A stretch of DNA of 64,000 nucleotides from Actinokineospora auranticolor (GCF_002934265.1 NZ_PTIX01000006.1:1-64000); one strand, 5' to 3'; shown: positions 26,492-34,020, counted from the stretch's first letter. Program-made: numbers and translations. Notes: generated from the sequence alone by a model not told the origin.

Positions 26492-26882
26492 CGTGAGTCC
26501 GCCTCTCTCGTGCGTGTCCGCGCCGCGGCGTTGGGGTGCGGCCCCCGGTTCGGGGGTGGCGATTTCGGCTGGTCGAAACCCTAGCCCGCGGGTCGGGGGA
26601 ATGTCGCCGCCGTGACGTCGGCGTCACAGCCTCTGCGGCCGCCCTCGGGTGTTCCCCCGCAGCTCAGCAGGGGTGCGTTACGTCCCGGTTAATCCCGTGT
26701 CCACCTGCCGGTTGGGCCGCTGGACGCAACTGCGCCACCCGTTCGGACGTCCTGGTGCCGGGGGTTGAGATCATCGACCCGCGTGCCTCCGGTGCGCAGG
26801 GGGTAGGTACTTGGGTGCCGACCGGCGCCACCGCGCCGGGGGGCGCCAGACTGCACAGGGTTGACACAAGACGGGTGGCGGG
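26492..26882. other. Divergent promoter region between glnR and the LmeA-like gene
   Basis: No gene. At 26688-26709, GTTAATCCCGT and GTCCACCTGCC form 11-base units resembling a weak PHO box. No clear GlnR box (GTnAC-n6-GAAAC) was found. The rest is featureless apart from high GC. Confidence 0.35.
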
Positions 26883-27776
26883 ATGACGACCATGACGAAC
26901 TCCGGGACGAACTCGGGCGGGCCGTCCGCAGCGCCCCGCCGCCGGTCGAAGGCCGTGCGCAGGCTGGTCATCAGCCTGGTGGTGCTGCTGGCGCTGCTGG
27001 TCGCCGCGGACTTCGGCGCGGCCGCCGTGTTCGAGCACGAGGTGTCCAAGCGGGCGCAGCAGCAGTTCGACCTGCGCGACCACCCGTCGGTCAAGGTCGG
27101 CGGCTTCTCGTTCCTGCTGCAGGCCGTCTCCGGCGAGTACGACCTGGTGACCATCGACGCCAAGGGCGTGCCGGTGAAGGACACCCTGCGCGACCTCGAC
27201 GTGCACGCCGAGCTGCGCGGCGTGCAGGCGCCGCTGGGCGACCTGGTCGGCGGCTCGCTGTCGTCGGTCCCGGTGCGCGAGGTGGAGGGCCAGGTCCGGA
27301 TCAAGGCCGCGGACGTCAACCGGGCCATCCAGGAGAACTCCAACGACGTGGTCAAGTCCATCACCAACCTGACCATCGACCCGGTGAAGAAGTCCTCGGT
27401 GAACACCGCGCCCGCCCCGGGCGAGGAGACCGAGGAGGACGCCAGCGAGATCGCCGACCAGGAGGGCACCACCGCGGGCGTCAAGCTGTGCGGCACGGTC
27501 GCCATCGCGGGCCAGGACGTGCAGCTGTGCGTGTTCTCCATCGTCTCGCTGGTCGACGGCAGCGTGGACATCGCGCCGAAGCGGCTGGAGGTGCGCTCCG
27601 GCGGCGCCGACCAGAAGCTGCCCAAGATCATCCAGGACCAGGTGCTCAAGCTCTTCGCCCGCCGCCTGGACCCGGGCAACCTGCCGTTCAAGGTCACCCC
27701 GACCGCGATCACCGTGGAGCCGGGCGAGCTCGCGGTGAAGGGCAAGGCCGAGAACGTCGTGCTGGGCCGGAGCTGA
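26883..27776 (+). CDS. LmeA-like DUF2993 protein
   Basis: 297 residues with one membrane anchor or uncleaved signal at about 27-48 (RLVISLVVLLALLVAADFG) and a periplasmic-side DUF2993 domain containing HPSVKVGGFSFLLQAVSGEY. In mycobacteria the member at this genome position (Rv0817c, LmeA) is needed to mature mannan chains of lipomannan. Whether this organism makes lipomannan cannot be seen here, so the role is by homology. An acidic insert (EETEEDASEIADQEG) interrupts the domain. It starts a run of plus-strand genes with the thioredoxin 4 bases downstream. Confidence 0.82.
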   Translation: MTTMTNSGTNSGGPSAAPRRRSKAVRRLVISLVVLLALLVAADFGAAAVFEHEVSKRAQQQFDLRDHPSVKVGGFSFLLQAVSGEYDLVTIDAKGVPVKDTLRDLDVHAELRGVQAPLGDLVGGSLSSVPVREVEGQVRIKAADVNRAIQENSNDVVKSITNLTIDPVKKSSVNTAPAPGEETEEDASEIADQEGTTAGVKLCGTVAIAGQDVQLCVFSIVSLVDGSVDIAPKRLEVRSGGADQKLPKIIQDQVLKLFARRLDPGNLPFKVTPTAITVEPGELAVKGKAENVVLGRS

Positions 27777-27780
27777 CCCC

Positions 27781-28194
27781 GTGACCGGCCTCTACGTCGC
27801 GCTCGGCACGCTGCTGGTGGCCGCGGTGGTCGGCAGGCTGGTGCGGCTGCGCGACGGCCGGAACCGCCGGGCGCGCGCCGCCGCGCTCCCCGAGGACGTC
27901 CGCCGGGTGCTCGACCCGGCGGACGGGGTGACCCTGGTGCAGCTGTCGTCCCAGTTCTGCGGCACCTGCCACCAGGCCAAGGCCCTGCTGACCGACCTGG
28001 CCGCGGGCACCGCCGGGCTGGGCTACGCCGACATCGACCTCACCGACCGGCCCGAGCTGGCCAAGGAACTCGCCGTGCTGCGCACCCCGACCACGCTGGC
28101 CGTCGCGGCCGACGGGATGGAGCTGCTGCGCGTCGGCGGCGTCCCGAAACGTGAAGACCTGCTCACCGCGCTGCGCCCGCACCTGAGCGCTTGA
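27781..28194 (+). CDS. Membrane-anchored thioredoxin (ThiX-like)
   Basis: 137 residues from GTG 27781. One N-terminal membrane helix (VALGTLLVAAVVGRLV) is followed by a thioredoxin fold with the redox motif QFCGTCHQAK and the cis-Pro in LRTPTTLAV. It should act as a thiol-disulfide exchanger at the membrane. It sits directly after the LmeA-like gene and before the sulfur operon, in the place of mycobacterial thiX next to cysA2-sseC2. Confidence 0.87.
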   Translation: MTGLYVALGTLLVAAVVGRLVRLRDGRNRRARAAALPEDVRRVLDPADGVTLVQLSSQFCGTCHQAKALLTDLAAGTAGLGYADIDLTDRPELAKELAVLRTPTTLAVAADGMELLRVGGVPKREDLLTALRPHLSA

Positions 28195-28287
28195 TCGGGG
28201 TGTGACCTGCGCCAACGCGGCGCGCAAGTGGCGGTGTCGGCGTCCCACCAAATGGGCACGCCCTCTCAGCGCCGCCGTCGCGGCGGG

Positions 28288-28293
28288 TACGCT
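28288..28293 (+). promoter_or_regulatory. -10 element of the sulfur operon leader
   Basis: TACGCT lies 7 bases before the GTG at 28301. The transcript would begin at or next to that start codon, giving a leaderless small ORF. Confidence 0.6.
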
Positions 28294-28300
28294 CGCGCCC

Positions 28301-28375
28301 GTGTCCAGCTTCCTGACCAGGCGCCGCGCGGTGGACTTCTGCCGCGTGCGCAGCAGCCTGTGTCGGGGCACCTGA
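28301..28375 (+). CDS. Leaderless cysteine leader peptide (24 aa)
   Basis: GTG start, 24 codons, no Shine-Dalgarno, 7 bases after a -10 element. The peptide contains RRRAVDFCRVRSSLCRG, which fits the R-x-x-V-D-x-x-R-V-x-S-x-L-C pattern of small leader peptides found upstream of sulfur and cysteine genes in Streptomyces and relatives. Cys codons are at positions 14 and 21. In mycobacteria, leaderless cysteine-rich ORFs before the equivalent cysA2 operon act as cysteine-responsive attenuators. Codons 4-7 (28311-28321) are perfectly complementary to the Shine-Dalgarno region of the next gene, so translation of this ORF should control access to it. Confidence 0.8.
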   Translation: MSSFLTRRRAVDFCRVRSSLCRGT

Positions 28376-28437
28376 CCGGGCGGCCCGCTTCGGCCCGTCG
28401 CCCGACCGGACCCCACGCCCGTGTCCTGGTCAGGAGG
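28311..28437 (+). promoter_or_regulatory. Candidate cysteine attenuator: two anti-Shine-Dalgarno segments
   Basis: TCCTGACCAGG (28311-28321, inside the leader ORF) is the exact complement of CCTGGTCAGGA (28425-28435), which overlaps the AGGAGG ribosome site (28432-28437) of the DUF4395 gene. A second segment, CCTGACC at 28371-28377, covering the leader stop codon, pairs with the same GGTCAGG. Ribosome position on the leader would decide which pairing forms. The mechanism is inferred from these complementarities. Confidence 0.65.
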
Positions 28438-28446
28438 CCACCCCAG

Positions 28447-28911
28447 TTGTCCACCACCCCACCGGTGCCCCCGCGCGCGAGCGTGGACCCCCGGGGCCCC
28501 CGTTTCGCCGCCTGGGTGACCAGCGCCGTGCTGGTCGCGGTGCTGGCCACCGGCTGGTGGCCGCTGCTCGCGGCGCAGGCCCTGGTGTTCGCCGTCGGCG
28601 CGTTCGCCGGGCTCCGGTACGCCCCGTACGCGGCGCTGTTCCGGGTTCTGGTCGCGCCCCGGCTCGCCCCCACCGACGAGCGCGAGGACGCCGCCCCGGT
28701 GCGCTTCGCCCAGGGCGTCGGGTTCGGGTTCGCCGTGGTCGGCGCGCTCGGCTACGCCTTCGACGTGCCCGCGCTCGGCCTCGTGGCCACCGCGTTCGCC
28801 CTCGCCGCCGCGTTCCTCAACGCCGCCTTCGGCTTCTGCCTCGGCTGCGAGACCTATGTGCTGCTCAACCGTTTGTCCATCATCAAACCGAAAGTGGGAA
28901 CCGCCCGATGA
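28447..28911 (+). CDS. DUF4395 membrane protein
   Basis: 154 residues from TTG 28447, 9 bases after a perfect AGGAGG. Hydrophobic segments lie at about 17-36, 38-58 and 90-130. A conserved pair of cysteines, NAAFGFCLGCETYVLL, near the C-terminal membrane segment suggests thiol or persulfide chemistry. DUF4395 proteins regularly neighbour thioredoxins and sulfurtransferases. Its stop overlaps the sulfurtransferase ATG (ATGA), so the two are translationally coupled. A longer frame reaching back to 28228 would run through the leader peptide and promoter and is rejected. Confidence 0.85.
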   Translation: MSTTPPVPPRASVDPRGPRFAAWVTSAVLVAVLATGWWPLLAAQALVFAVGAFAGLRYAPYAALFRVLVAPRLAPTDEREDAAPVRFAQGVGFGFAVVGALGYAFDVPALGLVATAFALAAAFLNAAFGFCLGCETYVLLNRLSIIKPKVGTAR

Positions 28912-29747
28912 GCCGTGAAGACGTGCTGGTTTCGGCCGCGTGGGCCGAGGAGAACCTCAACGCCGACGGGGTGGTGTTCGTCGAGGTCGACGAGGACACC
29001 AGCGCCTACGACACCGGTCACATCCCGGGCGCCATCAAGGTCGACTGGCGGCAGGACCTGCAGGACCCGGTGCGCCGCGACTTCGTCGACCGCGCGGGCT
29101 TCGAGAAGCTGCTCTCCGCGCGCGGCATCGGCAACGACGACCTCGTGGTCCTCTACGGCGGCAACAACAACTGGTTCGCCGCGTACGCGTACTGGTACTT
29201 CAAGCTCTACGGCCACCAGTCGGTCAAGCTGCTCGACGGCGGCCGCAAGAAGTGGGAGCTCGACGGCCGCCCGCTGAGCGCCGACGCGGTCGAGCGCGCC
29301 ACCACCAGCTACACCGCCCAGGAGCAGGACCTGTCGCTGCGCGCGTTCCGCGACGACGCGGTGGCCGCGATCAACACCAAGAACCTGGTCGACGTGCGCT
29401 CCCCCGACGAGTTCTCCGGCAAGCTCGCCGCCCCGGCGCACCTGCCGCAGGAGCAGGCGCAGGTCAAGGGCCACATCCCGACCGCGATCAACGTGCCGTG
29501 GAGCAAGGCGGCCAACGAGGACGGCACCTTCAAGTCCAACGACGAGCTGCGCGAGCTGTACCAGGAGGCGGGCCTCGACGAGGGCAAGGCGACCATCGCC
29601 TACTGCCGCATCGGCGAGCGCTCCTCGCACACCTGGTTCGCCCTGCACGAGCTGCTCGGCTACAGCGACGTGAAGAACTACGACGGCTCGTGGACCGAGT
29701 ACGGCTCCCTGGTCGGCGTCCCCGTCGAGGTCGGCGCCCAGAACTGA
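28908..29747 (+). CDS. Thiosulfate/3-mercaptopyruvate sulfurtransferase (CysA2/SseA type)
   Basis: 279 residues, two rhodanese domains. The N-terminal domain is inactive. The C-terminal domain has the active-site loop YCRIGERSSHTWF with catalytic Cys at about residue 233, the CRxGxR form of actinobacterial thiosulfate sulfurtransferases. It moves sulfane sulfur from thiosulfate or mercaptopyruvate to a thiol acceptor. The preceding thioredoxin and DUF4395 are likely partners, and DUF1416 follows, as in mycobacterial cysA2-sseC2. Confidence 0.94.
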   Translation: MSREDVLVSAAWAEENLNADGVVFVEVDEDTSAYDTGHIPGAIKVDWRQDLQDPVRRDFVDRAGFEKLLSARGIGNDDLVVLYGGNNNWFAAYAYWYFKLYGHQSVKLLDGGRKKWELDGRPLSADAVERATTSYTAQEQDLSLRAFRDDAVAAINTKNLVDVRSPDEFSGKLAAPAHLPQEQAQVKGHIPTAINVPWSKAANEDGTFKSNDELRELYQEAGLDEGKATIAYCRIGERSSHTWFALHELLGYSDVKNYDGSWTEYGSLVGVPVEVGAQN

Positions 29748-29785
29748 GTCCGGTCCGCCCCAGCAACCACACGAAGGGAATCACC

Positions 29786-30091
29786 ATGAGCTCCTGTGGA
29801 GCCCCCGAGCAGGGAACCGCGCTGCCCGCCACCGTGGACGCGGGCAAGGAGACCGTCCTCAACGGCAAGGTCACCCGCGCAGGCGAGCCGGTCGGCGGTG
29901 CGTTCGTGCGGCTGCTGGACGGCACCGGCGAGTTCACCGCCGAGGTCGTGTCCTCCGCCGAGGGCGACTTCCGGTTCTTCGCCGCCCCGGGTGACTGGAC
30001 GGTCCGGGCGCTGCACCGCGACGGCAACGGCGAGACCAAGGTCAGCGCGAGCGGCCCCGGTCTGCACGAGGTCGCCGTCTCGGTCGGCTGA
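29786..30091 (+). CDS. DUF1416 protein (SseC family)
   Basis: 101 residues, with GAAGGGA before ATG 29786. Cys4 near the N terminus (MSSCGAPEQG) is conserved in the family and could carry persulfide. The rest, from VLNGKVTRAGEPVGGAFVRL on, is a small beta-sandwich of carboxypeptidase-regulatory or transthyretin type. It always follows the sulfurtransferase in mycobacteria (sseC2). Its biochemical role is not established; a sulfur-carrier or partner role is inferred from linkage. Confidence 0.9.
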   Translation: MSSCGAPEQGTALPATVDAGKETVLNGKVTRAGEPVGGAFVRLLDGTGEFTAEVVSSAEGDFRFFAAPGDWTVRALHRDGNGETKVSASGPGLHEVAVSVG

Positions 30092-30103
30092 CGATCGGTA
30101 CGT

Positions 30104-30138
30104 GAAGAGGCCCCGGGATCCGTCCCCGGGGCCTCTTC
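30104..30138 (+). terminator. Terminator of the sulfur operon
   Basis: GAAGAGGCCCCGGG (30104-30117) and CCCGGGGCCTCTTC (ending 30138) form a 14-bp perfect stem; outer GGTAC/GTACC bases extend it. It begins 12 bases after the DUF1416 stop. Confidence 0.88.
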
Positions 30139-30188
30139 GCGTACCGGGGTGGGAGCAGCGTCATGCGTTGCCGCGCGCGCCCCCGCGT

Positions 30189-30200
30189 TATCCTCTGCGG
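30189..30200 (+). promoter_or_regulatory. Leaderless promoter of the small membrane protein
   Basis: TATCCT at 30189-30194 followed after 6 bases by GTG 30201. TTGCCG at 30168-30173 could be a -35 with a short 15-bp spacer. Confidence 0.5.
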
Positions 30201-30299
30201 GTGGAAATCTTCTTCACCTCGCTCCTGGTGCTCATGGGTCTGTTGACCACCTGGTTCGCCGGGTACGTCCTGTACCGCCTCTACGCTGACCAGCGGTAA
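30201..30299 (+). CDS. 32-residue single-pass membrane protein
   Basis: GTG start, apparently leaderless. Almost the entire peptide is one membrane helix (FFTSLLVLMGLLTTWFAGYV) with a charged C-terminal tail, YRLYADQR. Its TAA stop overlaps the ATG of the nitrobindin-like gene (TAATG), so the two are coupled. The intact promoter, frame and overlap argue that this is a real small protein. No function is known; it might regulate or anchor a membrane partner. Confidence 0.65.
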   Translation: MEIFFTSLLVLMGLLTTWFAGYVLYRLYADQR

Positions 30300-30931
30300 T
30301 GGCCGAGAGCCCCGTACCCGGCAGCGGCGACGCGGCCATCCAGGCCGCGGAGAAGCGAGCTGAGGCCACCCGGCACCGCAACGTGCCGCAGTTCGACGAC
30401 CTGCCCATCCCGGCCGACACCGCGAACCTGCGCGAGGGCCCGAACCTCAACGACGCCTGCCTGGCACTCCTGCCGCTGGTAGGCGTCTGGCGCGGTGAGG
30501 GCGAGGTGGTCTACCCGACCATCGACGGCCCGGTGAAGTTCGGCCAGCAGCTCACCTTCGCCCACGACGGCCGCCCGTTCCTCGCCTACGAGTCGCGCGC
30601 CTGGCTGCTCGACGACGAAGGCAAGGTCATCCGCCCGGCCGCCCGCGAGGTGGGCTGGTGGCGACCGCAGGAGGACGACACCATCGAGGTCCTGCTGGTG
30701 CACGCCACCGGCATCTCGGAGATCTTCTACGGCGCCCCGCGCAACTCGACGTCGTGGGAACTGGACACCGACGTGGTCACCCGCACGGGCTCGGCGAAGG
30801 AGGTCAACGCCGCCAAGCGCCTCTACGGCCTGGTCAACAACGGCGACCTGGCCTACGTCGAGGAGCGGGCGATGGTCGGCCAGGAACTCCAGCCCCACAC
30901 CTCGGCGTACCTGCGCCGCGTGGTCGGCTGA
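30299..30931 (+). CDS. Nitrobindin-like heme-binding beta-barrel protein
   Basis: 210 residues. A disordered 50-residue lead is followed by a fatty-acid-binding-protein-like ten-stranded barrel. The nitrobindin signature GVWRGEGEV is present, as is the C-terminal ELQPHTSAYLRRV with the likely proximal heme-ligand His. Nitrobindins bind ferric heme and nitric oxide or break down peroxynitrite. It corresponds to mycobacterial Rv0813c by position. It is coupled to the small membrane protein upstream. Confidence 0.87.
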   Translation: MAESPVPGSGDAAIQAAEKRAEATRHRNVPQFDDLPIPADTANLREGPNLNDACLALLPLVGVWRGEGEVVYPTIDGPVKFGQQLTFAHDGRPFLAYESRAWLLDDEGKVIRPAAREVGWWRPQEDDTIEVLLVHATGISEIFYGAPRNSTSWELDTDVVTRTGSAKEVNAAKRLYGLVNNGDLAYVEERAMVGQELQPHTSAYLRRVVG

Positions 30932-30946
30932 GCCGAGCCCGCGCGG

Positions 30947-31567
30947 ATGCGACTGCGGCGGTGCGGGCCGGACGCGGTGCTGGTGGAGCTGGAGTCGCTG
31001 GCCGAGGTAGCCGCCGCGCGCACCGCACTGGCCGCGGCGAACCTCCCCGGCCTGGTCGACCTGGTCCCGGCGGCCCGCACGGTCCTGGCTTCCTTCACCC
31101 CCGGCTCCCCCGGCCCGCGCCTGGTGCCGGGGGTGTTGGAGAGGGCCGACCTGACCGCTCCGCCTGAGGTCACCGCCGGTGAGGTCGTGCTCCCCGTGGT
31201 CTACGGCGGCCCGGACCTGGACCTGGTCGCGTCGACCGCGGGCCTGTCGGTCGAGGACACCATCGCCCTGCACGCGGGCGCGACCTACACCGTCGCGTTC
31301 TGCGGCTTCGCCCCCGGCTTCGCCTACCTGACCGGCCTACCCGACCCCCTCTGCCAACCCCGCCTGGACACCCCCCGAACCCGAGTACCGGCAGGCTCGG
31401 TAGGCGTCGCGGGCGAGTTCACCGGCATCTACCCCCGATCCTCCCCCGGCGGCTGGCGCCTCCTGGCTCGCCTCGCGGACGACGTGGACCCCCTGTTCGA
31501 CGCCACCCGCAACCCGGCCGCACTGCTGTCCCCAGGCGACCGCGTGCGCTTCGAGGCGAGGCCGTGA
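30947..31567 (+). CDS. pxpB: 5-oxoprolinase subunit PxpB
   Basis: 206 residues of the carboxyltransferase subdomain A/B family (allophanate hydrolase subunit 1, KipI-like). Signatures are VVYGGPDLDLVASTAGLS, HAGATYTVAFCGFAPGFAYL and VPAGSVGVAGEFTGIYP. With PxpC and PxpA it cleaves 5-oxoproline to glutamate using ATP. Its stop overlaps the pxpC start by four bases. No pxpA (LamB/YcsF) gene is in the window. Confidence 0.92.
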   Translation: MRLRRCGPDAVLVELESLAEVAAARTALAAANLPGLVDLVPAARTVLASFTPGSPGPRLVPGVLERADLTAPPEVTAGEVVLPVVYGGPDLDLVASTAGLSVEDTIALHAGATYTVAFCGFAPGFAYLTGLPDPLCQPRLDTPRTRVPAGSVGVAGEFTGIYPRSSPGGWRLLARLADDVDPLFDATRNPAALLSPGDRVRFEARP

Positions 31568-32430
31568 CCCGCGCGCTGACCGTGCTGGCCACGGGGCCGT
31601 TGGCCCTTGTCCAGGACCTCGGCCGTCCCGGCAACGCCCACCTGGGCGTCCCCCCTTCGGGCGCACTGGACGAACCATCCCTGCGACTCGCGAACCGGTT
31701 GGTCGGGAACCCGGAGGACGCGGCCGGGATCGAGACCGTGCTGGGTGGGCTGCGAGTACGCGCCTCCGCGCCCTGCACGGTGGCGGTGACTGGCCCCAGC
31801 GTGTCGGTCCGTCTGGACGGGCTCCTGGTGGACTCCCACTCGCCGCTGTTCCTGGGGGCGGGGGCGGAGTTGGAGATCGGCTCGCCGTGGCGTGGTCTGC
31901 GCTGCTACCTCGCGGTGTCGGGGGGTGTGGCGGTGGACCGGCAGTTGGGGTCGCGGTCGACGGACATCCTGTCCGGCATCGGCCCGGCGCCGCTGAGGGT
32001 CGGGGATGTGCTGCCACTGGGGGCGGTGGTCGAGGTACCGGTCGGGGCGGATGTGGTGTGCGCGGTTCGGGCGCCGGAAGAACTGGTGGTCCCGCTGCTG
32101 CTGGGTCCGCGTGAGGACTGGTTCGCGGACGTGACCGCGCGGTTGGCGGGAGCGGTGTGGTCGGTGTCGCCGGAGAGCAACCGAGTGGGGCTGCGGTTGC
32201 TGGGTGAGCCGTTGCGGCGGACGTCGGAGTTCGACGGGCGGGAGTTGGTGAGCGAGGGGCTGGTCACGGGGGCGGTACAGGTGCCCGCGAGCGGCTTACC
32301 GGTGATCTTCCTGTCCGACCACCCAACAACCGGCGGCTACCCAGTAGTCGGCGTCGTGCCCGCCGCACACCTGGCAGCCCTGGCCCAGGCACGCCCCGGC
32401 ACGAGAGTGCGCCTACGACCGAGCACCTGA
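31564..32430 (+). CDS. pxpC: 5-oxoprolinase subunit PxpC
   Basis: 288 residues of the biotin-dependent-carboxyltransferase-like family (allophanate hydrolase subunit 2, KipA-like). Visible signatures are LVQDLGRPGNAHLGVPPSGALD and, at the C terminus, IFLSDHPTTGGYPVVGVV (each quoted in part). Forms the PxpBC complex that phosphorylates 5-oxoproline. GTG 31564 overlaps the pxpB stop. Confidence 0.92.
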   Translation: MTRALTVLATGPLALVQDLGRPGNAHLGVPPSGALDEPSLRLANRLVGNPEDAAGIETVLGGLRVRASAPCTVAVTGPSVSVRLDGLLVDSHSPLFLGAGAELEIGSPWRGLRCYLAVSGGVAVDRQLGSRSTDILSGIGPAPLRVGDVLPLGAVVEVPVGADVVCAVRAPEELVVPLLLGPREDWFADVTARLAGAVWSVSPESNRVGLRLLGEPLRRTSEFDGRELVSEGLVTGAVQVPASGLPVIFLSDHPTTGGYPVVGVVPAAHLAALAQARPGTRVRLRPST

Positions 32431-32485
32431 GCCCACTAGCAGGAATCAACGACCAAACTATTCAACCGCCCCCGAGGGCCCAAGC

Positions 32486-32562
32486 ACAGCCCCCGCCCTT
32501 CCTCTGGGGGACAGCCCTGCTCCAGTTTATCGGCGGAGCAGGGCAGCGAAGGGGGTGGCGAA
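32486..32562. repeat. Dispersed 77-bp repeat, copy A
   Basis: Matches copy B at 42710-42786 over its full length with scattered changes; the common core is CTGCTCCAGTTTATCGGCG. CCCTGCTCC (32515-32523) and GGAGCAGGG (32535-32543) form a perfect 9-bp hairpin here, which is degraded in copy B. It ends at GTGGCGAA, where the transposase remnant begins. Confidence 0.75.
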
Positions 32563-33065
32563 CAGTGCGTTCCGACGGCCGATGATCTCGATGACCGCAA
32601 TTCCCATATCGCGGATGGCGCGCTGCTGCCGTGCTGGTCATGGCCTTCCGCCCGGAGTTGTTCTCCGGGAAGCACCGCACGACCGGACACACCGTCCAGG
32701 TCGGGTGCACGCCGGACGGACGCTTGAGATGGGTATCGGATCCGATACCGGGATCCCGGAACGACATCGTCGGCTTGAAAGCCTCACACATTCTCGACGG
32801 ACGAGACCCCGGCACCTGGCCCGGCGACAAGGGCTACATCGGCAGCGGCATCCTCACCCTGATCAGAAAACCCCGAAACCGCGAACAACCCGACTGGGAA
32901 ATAGATTTCAACCGACAGCACAACTCAATCCGTGTCGTGGTCGAACGCGCCATCGCCCAATTCAAGACCTGGCGCGTTCTCCACACCGACTACCGGCGAC
33001 CCATCAACACCTTCACCGACACCATCTCGGCTGTTATCGGCCTCTATTTCTACACCACTGAATAA
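32558..33065 (+). pseudogene. Decayed IS5-type transposase, second copy
   Basis: Homologous to the transposase at 498-1208 but lacking its first third. Homology begins at GAACAGTGCGTTCC near 32558. The frame reads to CWSW, then a one-base loss near 32641 shifts it, and the rest (SGKHRTTG, PGSRNDIVGLK, GDKGYIGSG, VVVERAIAQFKTW) continues to a stop at 33065. The first catalytic Asp lies before the frameshift. This copy cannot make a working enzyme. Both copies share GAATAA(T/C)CCTCTGTGGAC just after the gene, presumably the IS end. Confidence 0.85.
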
Positions 33066-33142
33066 CCCTCTGTGGACGAGTTCGACGCATGTGGACAACT
33101 CGCGATCAAAGGAAATTGAGCGGGCGGTGGCCGCCGGTGCCG

Positions 33143-33997
33143 CTAGTACTCCGACTCGTACAGCGCGTTCAGTTCGGTGCAGAGGTCGGTGGCGTCGGGG
33201 AGGGCCACGCCGTCGAGTGCCCGGATTCGGCTGATCTTGCGGATGCTGGAAACCACGAACAGGCCGTCAGCCGCAGTCAGCTCCGCGCGGTCCACTGGTT
33301 CGACCTTGGTCGTCCAGCCCGCCCGCTCAGCAGCCCGGAACAACGCGGCTTGGGTGGTGCCAAGCAGCACGCCGCTGGTCGGCGGCGGCGTGCGCAATGT
33401 GCGGTCGGTGACCAGCACGACCGTCGACGTCGGTCCCTCGAGGACCGTGTTGTCCGCCGCGATGAAGATGACCTCGTCCGCGCCCACCGACTCCGCGTAG
33501 CGGTTGGCGGCCATGTTGACCGCGTAGGACAGGGTCTTCGCGCCCAGCAGGAGCCAGGGGGCGCGTTCCACGATGGCCGGGTCGAAGCCGCGTTCCAGGG
33601 TCACGGCGGTCACGCCCGCCGTCCGGTTGCGCCGCGACTTGGCGGGGACCTCGAACCCGAGCGCGAACGCCGTCGGGCCGCCGTCGCCGTATTCGGGGCC
33701 TCGGGTGCAGACCAGCTTGACCGCCATCTCACCCGCTAACGGCCACGCCGCCAGCACCGTGCGGACCGCCGCCGCCCAGGCCGACCGGTCGGGTACCGGT
33801 AGCTCGAGCATCGCGGCGGAGCGGGCCAAGCGGTCCAGGTGGGCGTCGAGTTCGCGGGGCGCGCCGTCCACGACGAGCACGCTCTCGAACACGCCGTCGC
33901 CCCGGGTCACGCCCAGGTCGTCGACGCGCACGTGGGTGGCGTCGGGGTCGGCGAGGGTGCCACCGGGGGTTCCGTCCAACATCACCAGCACGCGCAT
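33143..33997 (-). CDS. Class IV aminotransferase, aminodeoxychorismate lyase-like
   Basis: 284 residues from ATG 33997, a PLP enzyme of fold type IV. THVRVDDLGVTRGDGVFES is the N-terminal family signature. The PLP Lys is probably in LLLGAKTLSYAVNMAA, and ADEVIFIAADNTVLEGPTST is the C-terminal signature. Mycobacterial Rv0812 in the same place makes p-aminobenzoate from aminodeoxychorismate; a D-amino-acid or branched-chain aminotransferase role cannot be excluded. It lies 37 bases from the divergently transcribed fur-like gene. Confidence 0.87.
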   Translation of the reverse strand: MRVLVMLDGTPGGTLADPDATHVRVDDLGVTRGDGVFESVLVVDGAPRELDAHLDRLARSAAMLELPVPDRSAWAAAVRTVLAAWPLAGEMAVKLVCTRGPEYGDGGPTAFALGFEVPAKSRRNRTAGVTAVTLERGFDPAIVERAPWLLLGAKTLSYAVNMAANRYAESVGADEVIFIAADNTVLEGPTSTVVLVTDRTLRTPPPTSGVLLGTTQAALFRAAERAGWTTKVEPVDRAELTAADGLFVVSSIRKISRIRALDGVALPDATDLCTELNALYESEY

Positions 33998-34020
33998 GGG
34001 CCAGACCCTACGCCGGGGCC

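Noticed and set aside
26688-26709. Weak PHO box upstream of glnR
   Set aside because: The units deviate from the consensus (GTTAATC, GTCCACC). Kept only as a note in the intergenic entry, not as a finding.
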